Below, one piece after another: positions 1 through 5,615 of a DNA stretch of 6,465 bases. Under the pieces are notes generated by a model. The model saw only the letters and a program-made list of their open reading frames with translations, did not search any database and had not been told where the DNA came from. The position numbers were made by a program, and so were the translations under genes. The stretch spans positions 1 to 6,465 of the forward strand of contig JAHIIS010000154.1 of assembly GCA_018899075.1 (NCBI GenBank), given 5' to 3'. The stretch is from Candidatus Omnitrophota bacterium. GTDB lineage: Bacteria; Omnitrophota; Gorgyraeia; JAFGHF01. The first letter of the stretch is position 1, and each line of letters begins with the position of its first letter.

Positions 1-141
1 AAACTCTGCCTTGCAGGCGGCAGCTGGGTTCTGTTTCGCCTTTCGGGGACAGAGCCGCTTTTGCGCATCTACGCCGAATCGAGTAGTTTAGCAAAAACAA
101 AGAGGCTTATCGCTGAAGGAAAGAGGGCACTCAGTCTTTAG
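1..141 (+). CDS. Phosphohexomutase (phosphoglucomutase/phosphomannomutase family), C-terminal end only
   Basis: This is the 3' end of a gene entering from the left: frame 1 is open from base 1 to a TAG at 139-141, giving 46 residues. It reads [20 protein letters not shown] and then a basic helix. R-x-SGTEP-x-x-R is the phosphate-binding loop of the C-terminal domain (domain 4) of alpha-D-phosphohexomutases, cytosolic enzymes that interconvert hexose 1- and 6-phosphates for sugar-nucleotide and envelope polysaccharide synthesis. The tail LLRIYAE resembles the PGM/PMM (ManB) branch more than GlmM, but substrate cannot be assigned from this fragment. The middle residue of the loop is Leu (RLSGTEP), where Pro or Phe is more common. 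The stop lies two bases before the lepA ATG, so the two are probably co-transcribed and translationally coupled. The family is secure; the exact enzyme is not. Confidence 0.88.
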   Translation, partial: KLCLAGGSWVLFRLSGTEPLLRIYAESSSLAKTKRLIAEGKRALSL

Positions 142-143
142 AA

Positions 144-1940
144 ATGGACAAACACCTCATCCGCAATTTTTCCATAATCGCCCACATAGACCACGGCAAA
201 TCCACCCTGGCCGACAGGCTCCTGGAATATACCGGCACGGTAGAGAAGCGGGAATTCCGCGAGCAAATGCTTGACACTATGGACTTAGAAAGAGAGCGGG
301 GGATTACCATCAAGGCATCGGCAGTAAGGCTGTTATATAAAGCAGACGACGGAGTTGAATATGTGCTCAATCTTATCGATACCCCCGGCCATGTAGATTT
401 TACTTATGAAGTTTCCAAATCTTTGGCGGCTTGCGAAGGCGCGCTTCTGGTAGTTGATGCCTCCCAGGGAGTAGAGGCGCAAACGGTAGCCAATCTCTAT
501 ATGGCAATGGAGCACAATCTAAAGATTATTCCGGTAATTAACAAGATTGATATGGCCTGCGCCAATGTGCAGAGAGTGAAAGCTCAGATTTCAAAAATCT
601 TAAAACTAAATCCTGAAGATATAATCCTGGCCAGCGCCAAAGAGGGGATAGGCACAAAGGAAATTTTAGAAAGCATTGTCCGCAAAATCCCTCATCCCAT
701 AGGAGAAGACAAAAGCCCCCTGCAGGCCTTAATCTTTGATTCGGTTTTCAATACCTATAAAGGCGTTGTTTCTTATGTGCGGGTGGTTAATGGACATATC
801 CTGCCCGGCATGAAAATTAAGATGATGGCTACGGATAAGCCCTATGAGATTGAAGAATTGGGCATTCTTGCCCCCACCAGGCAAACCCTAGTGCAAAGAT
901 TAGATTGCGGAGAGGTAGGCTACATTAGCTGCAATATCAGGAATGTCAAGGACATTGTTATCGGCGATACAATTACAGGTGCAAAAGTTGCGGCTGCTGA
1001 GCCTTTACCGGGTTACAGAAAATTTCAGCCTATGGTCTTCTGCGGCATCTATCCGGTCAACAACAAAGACTTTCCTCAGCTTCGCCAGGCTATGGAGAAA
1101 TTACGCCTTAACGACGCCTCTTTTGTGTATGAGCCGGAGAGTTCAGTGCAGACAGGATATGGTTTTCGCTGCGGGTTCTTGGGCCTTTTACATATGGAGA
1201 TAGTTCAGGAGCGCCTGGAAAGAGAGTATAACCTCAATTTAATCTTGACTGTCCCCAACGTAGTTTATAAAGTAAGAAAAATCGACGGGCAGACATTGGA
1301 ATTGGATAGTCCCGCTAAATTTCCTCCCCCCCAGGAAATTGCCGATTTTCAAGAGCCGTTTATCCGCGCCTTTATAATGCTGCCGGCGCAAAATATGGGG
1401 GAGATTATGGAACTGGCCCAGAGCCGGCGGGGCAAGTATTTAAGCACAGAGTATTTAAGCGAGGATACGGTAAAATTGGTTTATGAACTGCCTCTGGCAG
1501 AGGTCATTGTCGATTTTTACGACCGCATTAAGTCTCTTACCCGGGGCTACGGTTCTTTGGATTATGAACTAAAAGGTTATCAATCGACCAGATTGGTTAA
1601 GCTGGACATTCTGATTAACGATAAAGTTTGCGATGCACTTTCTTCTATCGTGCACAAGGATAAGGTCCAGGCAAAGGCAAGAAGGCTTGTAGAAAAGATG
1701 AAGGAGCTGGTGCCCCGTCAGTTATTTCAGGTGGCAATCCAGGCAGCCCTGGGCACGCAGATAATTGCCCGCGAAACCGTTCGGCCCTTAAAGAAACACG
1801 TTACCGGTAAATGCTATGGCGGGGATATAACCCGCAAACGCAAGCTCTGGGAGAAACAAAAAGCGGGCAAGAGACGAATGAAGCAGTTTGGTAATGTCCA
1901 GATCCCCCAGGAGGCCTTTATGGCCGCTTTGAAAATCTAG
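144..1940 (+). CDS. lepA: Elongation factor 4 (LepA), ribosome-associated GTPase
   Basis: Full-length LepA, 598 residues against about 599 in E. coli. The G1 P-loop is at residues 14-21 (HIDHGKST), switch I around 47-56 ([10 protein letters not shown]), G3 at 79-83 (DTPGH, with the catalytic-type His83), G4 at 133-136 (NKID) and G5 at 164-166 (SAK). EF-G-like domains follow. The LepA-specific C-terminal domain is clear, with [18 protein letters not shown] and a basic stretch near the end. LepA is a cytosolic translational GTPase that acts on stalled or mis-translocated ribosomes and influences initiation. The ATG is two bases after the preceding stop. A purine stretch (AAGGAAAGAGG) lies about 17 bases upstream, far for a Shine-Dalgarno site, so coupling to the upstream gene is likely. 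The TAG stop is the first heptamer of a short repeat array. Identification is unambiguous. Confidence 0.98.
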   Translation: MDKHLIRNFSIIAHIDHGKSTLADRLLEYTGTVEKREFREQMLDTMDLERERGITIKASAVRLLYKADDGVEYVLNLIDTPGHVDFTYEVSKSLAACEGALLVVDASQGVEAQTVANLYMAMEHNLKIIPVINKIDMACANVQRVKAQISKILKLNPEDIILASAKEGIGTKEILESIVRKIPHPIGEDKSPLQALIFDSVFNTYKGVVSYVRVVNGHILPGMKIKMMATDKPYEIEELGILAPTRQTLVQRLDCGEVGYISCNIRNVKDIVIGDTITGAKVAAAEPLPGYRKFQPMVFCGIYPVNNKDFPQLRQAMEKLRLNDASFVYEPESSVQTGYGFRCGFLGLLHMEIVQERLEREYNLNLILTVPNVVYKVRKIDGQTLELDSPAKFPPPQEIADFQEPFIRAFIMLPAQNMGEIMELAQSRRGKYLSTEYLSEDTVKLVYELPLAEVIVDFYDRIKSLTRGYGSLDYELKGYQSTRLVKLDILINDKVCDALSSIVHKDKVQAKARRLVEKMKELVPRQLFQVAIQAALGTQIIARETVRPLKKHVTGKCYGGDITRKRKLWEKQKAGKRRMKQFGNVQIPQEAFMAALKI

Positions 1941-1969
1941 TCGCTAGTCGCTTGTCGCTAGTATCTAGT
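1937..1969 (+). repeat. Heptamer tandem array R1, at the lepA stop
   Basis: Degenerate 7-base tandem repeat of consensus TCGCTAG/TATCTAG. Units in order are tcgctag, tcgcttg, tcgctag, tatctag, preceded by a CTAG. TAG recurs at 1938, 1945, 1959 and 1966; the third unit has TTG instead. The first TAG is the lepA stop codon. Fifteen bases at 1955-1969 are identical to 5531-5545 in array R2. The array ends about 10 bases before the lepB ribosome binding site. Confidence 0.8.
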
Positions 1970-1991
1970 AAAATATGGAAAGGAAAGATAA

Positions 1992-2534
1992 TTGAAAGAA
2001 AAGTCTAAGAGATTAATCCGAGAGTATGCAGAGTCCCTATTAATTGCGGCAATCCTGGCTTTGATTATCAGGACTTTTATTGTTACCCCTTTTAAAATTC
2101 CCACAGGCTCCATGGAGCCGACGCTTATGCCCGGAGATAAAATCTTCGTCAACCGCTTCATTTACCGGATCCACCCGCCTCGACGCGGGGATGTAATTGT
2201 TTTTCGCTATCCGGAAAACCCGCGCCGGGATTTTATCAAACGTTTAGTTGCCTTTGAGGGCGAGACAACGGAGATAGATAACGGCAAAATCGTAATTAAC
2301 GGCGAAATAGTCGATACGCCTGCGATTTTTCAAAAAATACATTATAATAACCGGGGCGCCTATGGGAAAGAGGGCGCGCAAATTACCGTGCCCCGCGATT
2401 GTTATTTCGTCCTGGGAGATAACACCGGCAGTTCCCGGGATTCGCGGTATTGGGGTTTTGTCCCGCGAAAACTTTTGCTGGGTGAGGCCTTTGTAATCTG
2501 GTGGCCGCCGCGCAGGCTGGGAAGGATTAAATAA
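1992..2534 (+). CDS. lepB: Signal peptidase I (leader peptidase)
   Basis: Membrane-bound serine protease that removes signal peptides from exported proteins on the outer face of the cytoplasmic membrane. Its 180 residues make it the short form with one N-terminal membrane segment (about residues 14-31). Catalytic Ser40 is in TGSMEPTL, the general base Lys83 is in DFIKRL, and the C-terminal box is GDN...SSRDSRYWGFVP at 142-158. The usual GLPGD after the lysine box is AFEGE here, a tolerated variation. The start is a TTG: an in-frame TAA lies immediately before it and the next Met (residue 41) is inside the active site. AAAGGA at 1979-1984 is a well-placed ribosome binding site. It follows lepA, the classic arrangement, with array R1 between, and its stop overlaps the next start by one base (TAATG). 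Confidence 0.96.
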   Translation: MKEKSKRLIREYAESLLIAAILALIIRTFIVTPFKIPTGSMEPTLMPGDKIFVNRFIYRIHPPRRGDVIVFRYPENPRRDFIKRLVAFEGETTEIDNGKIVINGEIVDTPAIFQKIHYNNRGAYGKEGAQITVPRDCYFVLGDNTGSSRDSRYWGFVPRKLLLGEAFVIWWPPRRLGRIK

Positions 2535-3112
2535 TGTTGAACTTACCCAATAAGCTCTCTATTTTTAGAATTCTGCTTATTCCGCTATTTGTCGCTACCA
2601 TAATGTACTATACGCCGGAAAAGGATTTTTTGCGCCTGGCGGCTGTGGGGATATTCCTTCTGGCTATTTTTAGCGATGCCCTGGACGGTTACATTGCCAG
2701 GGTGAAAGGCGAGCGCACAAGACTGGGAACATTCCTTGACCCTTTAGCGGATAAACTCCTCTTGATTACGGTTTTTATTTGCCTTTCCATAGTTAAGACT
2801 TTGCCGCCTGAGTTTAAGCTCGCTCCCTGGATAGTTATCATCGTAGTCAGCCGCGATGCCATTATTGTTTTAGGCTCGGCAATTATTTTTATGGCTTCCG
2901 GAAAGCTGAATGTTTCTCCCACTATTTTAGGCAAAATTACCACGTCCTTGCAGATGGGGACAGTGCTCGCAGTATTGTTGCAACTGAAGATTTTTTCTCC
3001 TATAATGTATACAATGATTTTCTTTACAGTGTTATCGGGTTTAGACTATATCAGGATTGGCAGCAGGCTGTTTGAGCAAAACAATAAACAACACCCCCAG
3101 ACTACAAACTAA
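2534..3112 (+). CDS. pgsA: CDP-diacylglycerol--glycerol-3-phosphate 3-phosphatidyltransferase
   Basis: Integral membrane enzyme that joins CDP-diacylglycerol and glycerol 3-phosphate to make phosphatidylglycerophosphate, the committed step to phosphatidylglycerol and cardiolipin. At 192 residues it is of usual size. The CDP-alcohol phosphotransferase signature D-G-x2-A-R-x8-G-x3-D-x3-D is complete at residues 51-73, with the additional upstream Asp48. The N-terminus LPNKLSIFRILLIPLF is characteristic of PgsA, and hydrophobic segments follow through the rest of the chain. The ATG overlaps the lepB stop by one base, so translation is probably coupled. Other CDP-alcohol phosphotransferases (PssA, CLS-type) share the signature, but the N-terminus and the plsY neighbour favour PgsA. 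Confidence 0.94.
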   Translation: MLNLPNKLSIFRILLIPLFVATIMYYTPEKDFLRLAAVGIFLLAIFSDALDGYIARVKGERTRLGTFLDPLADKLLLITVFICLSIVKTLPPEFKLAPWIVIIVVSRDAIIVLGSAIIFMASGKLNVSPTILGKITTSLQMGTVLAVLLQLKIFSPIMYTMIFFTVLSGLDYIRIGSRLFEQNNKQHPQTTN

Positions 3113-3135
3113 AGAAACCAGATTTTTAAAATACT

Positions 3136-3771
3136 ATGTTAATTTTAGCGATAATCCTTTCCTATTTGTTAGGTTCAATTCCTGTAGGATATATCCTGGC
3201 CCGGCTTTTAAAAGACATCGATATTCGCCGCTACGGCAGCGGCAATTTCGGGGCCACCAATGTTTTCAGGGCGGTATCTCCAGTAGCAGGGGTGGTAGTG
3301 CTCGTTTTGGATATGCTTAAAGGTGTAATTGCGGTAATTGTGATTGGCGATTTCCTACTGCACAGTTTACCCCAGCTTGACCAGGTTCTTGTCCGCTTAT
3401 CTTTAGGGCTTGCCGCTGTTTGCGGACACAACTGGACGGTCTTTTTGAAGTTTAAGGGTGGCAAAGGAGTAGCTACTACAGCGGGAGCATTGCTTGGCTT
3501 GAGTTTTAAAATACCACAATTAGGCCTGATTGCGGTGTTTTGCCTGGGCGTTTGGGTATTAGTAGTCTTAATCACCGGCTTTATTTCTTTAGCCTCCATT
3601 GTAGCCTCTCTGGCGTTACCTCTTTTCATGTTAGTTTTTAATCAGCCATTCAGGCTACTTATCTTTGGAGTTGTGCTTTGTCTATTTGTGGTGTATCGTC
3701 ATAAAACCAATATTCGCCGGTTGCTAAGAGGTGAAGAAAAGAAAGTCTTTGACAAAACTCTAACTATATGA
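3136..3771 (+). CDS. plsY: Acyl-phosphate--glycerol-3-phosphate acyltransferase
   Basis: Polytopic membrane enzyme that transfers an acyl group from acyl phosphate (made by PlsX) to glycerol 3-phosphate, giving lysophosphatidic acid, the first step of phospholipid synthesis. At 211 residues it matches the family. Its three cytoplasmic motifs are visible: GSGNFGATNVFR at residues 34-45, GHNWTVFLKFKGGKGVATTAG at 97-117 with the glycine-rich GGKG, and TGFISLAS at 147-154. The end carries the typical basic RHKTNIRRLLRGEE (188-201). An in-frame TAA nine bases upstream makes ATG 3136 the first usable start, yet no clear Shine-Dalgarno sequence precedes it. It lies 23 bases after pgsA. Its last codons overlap a near-consensus promoter for the next gene. 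Confidence 0.97.
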   Translation: MLILAIILSYLLGSIPVGYILARLLKDIDIRRYGSGNFGATNVFRAVSPVAGVVVLVLDMLKGVIAVIVIGDFLLHSLPQLDQVLVRLSLGLAAVCGHNWTVFLKFKGGKGVATTAGALLGLSFKIPQLGLIAVFCLGVWVLVVLITGFISLASIVASLALPLFMLVFNQPFRLLIFGVVLCLFVVYRHKTNIRRLLRGEEKKVFDKTLTI

Positions 3772-3777
3772 TATACT
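3749..3777 (+). promoter_or_regulatory. Sigma-70-type promoter overlapping the end of plsY
   Basis: TTGACA at 3749-3754 (six of six) and TATACT at 3772-3777 (five of six) are separated by exactly 17 bases. The -35 box lies in the last plsY codons and the -10 begins right after the TGA. Transcription would start near 3784, giving a leader of about 76 bases for the gene at 3860. Confidence 0.72.
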
Positions 3778-3786
3778 TAGGACAAA

Positions 3787-3807
3787 GCCCCTTTGGGCAA
3801 TTTTTTT
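3787..3807 (+). terminator. Short hairpin plus T-run after plsY; also the predicted 5' end of the next transcript
   Basis: GCCC (3787-3790), loop CTTT, GGGC (3795-3798), two A, then seven T (3801-3807). The stem is only four GC pairs, so it is a modest intrinsic terminator for the lepA-plsY run. The predicted start of the downstream transcript, near 3784, falls just before this stem. The same element would therefore be the first structure of the new RNA, where it may act as a 5' cap-like hairpin, an early attenuator, or both. Confidence 0.5.
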
Positions 3808-3848
3808 CCGCAGTAATTAAATAGTTTTAAAAAGTTTTGACTAATCCT

Positions 3849-3857
3849 GGAGAGGGG
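3849..3857 (+). promoter_or_regulatory. Strong ribosome binding site of the 124-residue gene, possibly sequestered
   Basis: GGAGAGGGG ends two bases before the ATG at 3860; the GGAG core is spaced seven bases from the start. Its AGAGGGG part (3851-3857) is complementary, with one G-U pair, to CCCCTTT at 3788-3794 in the leader hairpin. The whole site can also pair, with one bulged A, with CCCCCTCC at 4284-4291 in the downstream hairpin loop. Confidence 0.6.
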
Positions 3858-3859
3858 AA

Positions 3860-4234
3860 ATGCGTGATATCCTGTTTAAAAACTTGACTTCGCAAGACCA
3901 CCATCGCAGGGACATCCTGTTTTCGGAACACGTTGTGCGAAATGGAGTTACAACCAAGACCGAAAAGCATTTTATCTATTTCGTCCGCGACCACGCATTT
4001 TTAGATAATCCGGGAGAGCTGGAGGCCTGGATTAAAAAATATGTCAGTAAAGGACCCCGCCTGAAAGACCTCTCAGTCTTGAAGGATTATGATAGTAAAA
4101 TCGGGGAAGAAAAATTTGAAGTCAAGCTCGCGGGAAACCTCTATGTCTTGCGCGAGCAGGATATATTTAATGTCGATTTTACTCAGATATTTAAAATAGA
4201 CCGCAAGGGCGAAAAGCTTAAAGGTATATTATAA
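3860..4234 (+). CDS. Conserved-looking hypothetical protein, 124 residues, function unknown
   Basis: I do not recognise this protein. It is a soluble, lysine- and arginine-rich chain with no cysteine, no signal peptide and no membrane segment. Visible parts are an N-terminal stretch KNLTSQDHHRRDILFSEHVV (residues 7-26), an apparent beta strand HFIYFVRD (37-44), a helical segment around 50-65, and a C-terminal half alternating short hydrophobic strands with basic turns (FEVKLAGNLYVLREQD). Codon usage resembles the neighbours. It has a strong ribosome binding site, its own near-consensus promoter overlapping the end of plsY, and a structured terminator 12 bases after its stop. It is therefore probably a single-gene transcript expressed at a notable level, independent of lipid and sulfur genes. 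A role in nucleic-acid or ribosome binding would fit the charge, but this is only a guess. Confidence 0.8.
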   Translation: MRDILFKNLTSQDHHRRDILFSEHVVRNGVTTKTEKHFIYFVRDHAFLDNPGELEAWIKKYVSKGPRLKDLSVLKDYDSKIGEEKFEVKLAGNLYVLREQDIFNVDFTQIFKIDRKGEKLKGIL

Positions 4235-4246
4235 GGAATAACTCGT

Positions 4247-4319
4247 AAGGCGCAAATAAAGGTCGGGTTTGCATCCCTGAGGTCCCCCTCCTTGCAAACT
4301 CGGCCGCTGCGCCTTTTTT
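4247..4319 (+). terminator. Elaborate three-tier hairpin with T-run; terminator and possible structured small RNA
   Basis: An outer stem AAGGCGCA (4247-4254) pairs with TGCGCCTT (4308-4315). An inner 13-pair stem joins 4261-4273 to 4293-4305 with only two G-U pairs. Its 19-base loop can fold again as GAGG (4279-4282) with CCTC (4287-4290). Six T (4314-4319) follow the outer stem, so the whole is an intrinsic terminator for the 124-residue gene. It is much larger than needed for termination. The loop contains CCCCCTCCTT, which resembles the anti-Shine-Dalgarno end of 16S rRNA. I could not match it to a known riboswitch or RNA family. Confidence 0.75.
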
Positions 4320-4337
4320 ATATTTCTAAAATTTCAT

Positions 4338-4366
4338 TTGCAAATAAAAAAAAGCTTTGTTATAAT
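4338..4366 (+). promoter_or_regulatory. Strong sigma-70-type promoter with extended -10
   Basis: TTGCAA (4338-4343), a 17-base spacer, then a perfect TATAAT (4361-4366) preceded by TG one base upstream (extended -10). The spacer is A-rich. The predicted start is near 4373, leaving a leader of about 35 bases before the ferredoxin ATG at 4408. It lies just after the preceding T-run, so it opens a separate transcription unit. Confidence 0.8.
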
Positions 4367-4384
4367 TAAATGGAGCCCAGACTC

Positions 4385-4411
4385 ATGGAACGAGACGAGG
4401 ATAACCAATGA
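4385..4411 (+). other. Possible 8-codon leader ORF overlapping the ferredoxin start
   Basis: ATG at 4385 opens a frame reading MERDEDNQ and stops at TGA 4409-4411, sharing ATGA with the ferredoxin ATG at 4408. GGAG at 4372-4375 sits nine bases upstream but right at the predicted transcript start, so ribosome loading there is doubtful. It may couple translation of the downstream gene, or be chance. Confidence 0.2.
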
Positions 4412-4815
4412 CGAAGAAGCGTTTGGTCTTAACTTTCCCGCCGGACCTGGTGGAACAGCCGGTTACTTACCATCTGATTAAGGACTATGACCTGATGGTC
4501 AATATCCTTCGGGCCAATGTCACCCCGGATGAGGAGGGCAGGCTCGTTATAGAGCTCAGCGGGGAGAAATCTGCAATAGATAAAGGGATAAAATATCTTT
4601 CCGGGCTGGGCGTAAAGACTCAACCGGTAGCCCAGGATGTAAAGTGGCACAAGGAAAGGTGCGACCATTGCACTGCCTGCATACCAATCTGCCCTACGCA
4701 AGCCTTATCCCTGGACCGCAAGACCATGCAGGTCTCTTTTGACAATAAAAAATGCATTATGTGCGGTCTTTGCGTGCCTGTCTGCCCTTATAAGGCCATT
4801 GAAATATTATTTTAA
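4408..4815 (+). CDS. NIL-domain dicluster ferredoxin (homocysteine/sulfide assimilation family)
   Basis: This 135-residue protein has two parts. Residues 1-75 form a NIL domain, the ligand-binding fold also found at the end of methionine transporter ATPases. A bacterial-type ferredoxin follows with two [4Fe-4S] motifs: C85-x2-C88-x2-C91-x3-C95-P and C116-x2-C119-x2-C122-x3-C126-P. The family corresponds to the ferredoxin protein (MA1822 type) that, together with a COG1900/DUF39 protein, is needed for homocysteine synthesis from sulfide in Methanosarcina and is widespread in strict anaerobes. It presumably delivers electrons for sulfur insertion in the cytosol. GAGG at 4397-4400 is the ribosome binding site, and an extended -10 promoter lies upstream. 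The gene after it overlaps its end. No COG1900 gene is in the window. The domain call is secure; the pathway role is by family and context. Confidence 0.9.
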   Translation: MTKKRLVLTFPPDLVEQPVTYHLIKDYDLMVNILRANVTPDEEGRLVIELSGEKSAIDKGIKYLSGLGVKTQPVAQDVKWHKERCDHCTACIPICPTQALSLDRKTMQVSFDNKKCIMCGLCVPVCPYKAIEILF

Positions 4816-5530
4816 TAAACGCACATATCGCAGCTGGGTGGAGGATAAAGACCTGCTGAGCTTCAGGGTGAAGCTCGGTGAAAGCGACCTCTTTATTCGC
4901 GCAGCTCGGCCTTTATATTCCGAGGCCCGGCAGTGCCTGCGCTGTCAGCGCAGGCTTATTCAAGATTATATTCGAAAGAATCCTGAATTTGGCACTTCTC
5001 TTGCGCCTTATTCTATAAAAGACAGGGCGCCCGATATTGTCCGGGAAATGGCGAAGGCCTGCTCTTGCGCCGGCGTAGGGCCGATGGCCGCGGTAGCCGG
5101 AGCCGTTGCCGAATATGTAGGCAAGGATTTGCTCAGATATTCTTCAGAGGTAATTGTGGAGAACGGCGGAGATATCTTTATGAGAACCAATCGAATAAGA
5201 AAAGTCGGTATTTTTGCCGGAAAGTCTGCCTATACCGCAAAGTTGGCTTTAGAGATTGCGCCTGAAGGTATCCTGGGAATTTGCACTTCCAGCGCCACGG
5301 TAGGCCCTTCTTTGAGTTTTGGCAAGGCCGATGCCGCAGTGGTTATTTCCAATTCGGCCATTTTAGCCGATGCCTGGGCTACGCGCCTGGGAAATATGGT
5401 TAAAACGGCAGATGATATAGAGAAAACATTGAATTTTGTTAAAGATAAGCCCGAAATTAAAGGAACGGTAATCATCGTTGGCGATAAGATCGGAGTGTGG
5501 GGAGAAGTTAAACTAGTCGCTAGTATTTAG
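4799..5530 (+). CDS. UPF0280 family (COG2122), ApbE-like protein, probable sulfur metabolism
   Basis: A 243-residue UPF0280 protein, the expected size. It begins KYYFNKRTYRSWVEDKDLLSFRVK, then has GVGPMAAVAGAVAEYVG (92-108), VENGGDIF (120-127), GICTSSATVGPSLSFGKADA (160-179) and ADAWAT (190-195). The NGGDI and AD-x-x-AT elements correspond to flavin/metal-binding parts of ApbE-type flavin transferases. The family co-occurs with COG1900 and NIL-ferredoxin proteins in anaerobes and is linked to sulfide-dependent cysteine/homocysteine formation; its reaction is not settled. The best start is TTG 4799, overlapping the ferredoxin gene by 17 bases, with AAGG just upstream. TTG 4739 would give a long overlap with it, and GTG 4838 would lose the conserved RTYRSWV. 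Cysteine pairs C46/C49 and C88/C90 stand out. The last few residues (VASI) and the stop are encoded by array R2. Confidence 0.87.
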   Translation: MKYYFNKRTYRSWVEDKDLLSFRVKLGESDLFIRAARPLYSEARQCLRCQRRLIQDYIRKNPEFGTSLAPYSIKDRAPDIVREMAKACSCAGVGPMAAVAGAVAEYVGKDLLRYSSEVIVENGGDIFMRTNRIRKVGIFAGKSAYTAKLALEIAPEGILGICTSSATVGPSLSFGKADAAVVISNSAILADAWATRLGNMVKTADDIEKTLNFVKDKPEIKGTVIIVGDKIGVWGEVKLVASI

Positions 5531-5545
5531 TCGCTAGTATCTAGT
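5513..5545 (+). repeat. Heptamer tandem array R2, at the UPF0280 stop
   Basis: Five TAG at exact 7-base spacing (5514, 5521, 5528, 5535, 5542), with units tcgctag, tatttag, tcgctag, tatctag. TAG falls in all three forward frames, and CTA/TTA at 5513, 5520 and 5527 closes all three reverse frames. The TAG at 5528 is the UPF0280 stop. The unit is the same as in R1 and lies inverted relative to R3. Confidence 0.85.
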
Positions 5546-5615
5546 GAGAATAAAAAATATAAAAGATTTCAAAGATATAAAAATTGGGAAAATAGGAATT
5601 GCTAAATTTAACTAG
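5544..5615 (+). pseudogene. Possible decayed start of a four-helix-bundle (S23/TIGR02436-type) gene between inverted heptamer arrays
   Basis: The AT-rich segment between arrays R2 and R3 is open from GTG 5544, in the last R2 unit, to TAG 5613, in the first R3 unit, encoding 23 residues. Residues 6-14 read IKDFKDIKI, followed by a Gly-Lys-Ile-Gly-Ile stretch. From memory, IKDFKDLKIWQKGI-like sequences begin the small four-helix-bundle proteins related to those encoded in 23S rRNA intervening sequences; the WQK would be lost here. No ribosome binding site is evident, and the expected remaining ~95 residues are missing. I read it as a short remnant, not a working gene. The resemblance rests on about 12 residues of low-complexity sequence and could be chance. 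Confidence 0.3.

Noticed and set aside
943..1203. + strand 86-codon ORF inside lepA
   Set aside because: Out-of-frame shadow of lepA; the lepA frame carries conserved domains throughout.
3057..3320. + strand 87-codon ORF across the pgsA-plsY junction
   Set aside because: Overlaps two well-supported genes in another frame and encodes no recognisable sequence.
3231..3629. Long minus-strand ORF (132 codons) opposite plsY
   Set aside because: It lies entirely antisense to an unmistakable plsY, has low-complexity Thr/Pro/Lys content, and has no ribosome binding site or recognisable domain.
3837..3842. TTGACT as a -35 box just before the 124-residue gene
   Set aside because: A -10 box would have to fall at or after the ATG at 3860, where nothing resembles TATAAT. 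The upstream TTGACA-N17-TATACT is far better.
4247..4319. Known riboswitch or small SRP RNA
   Set aside because: It sits after a gene and ends in a terminator, before a separate promoter. I see none of the conserved cores of SRP RNA, cobalamin, SAM or fluoride RNAs.
4408..4815. Methionine transporter ATPase fragment (MetN), because of the NIL domain
   Set aside because: There is no Walker or ABC signature, and the NIL domain is followed directly by two complete 4Fe-4S motifs, the architecture of NIL-ferredoxins.
4838..4840. GTG as the UPF0280 start
   Set aside because: It would remove the RTYRSWV segment typical of the family start, and no ribosome binding site precedes it.
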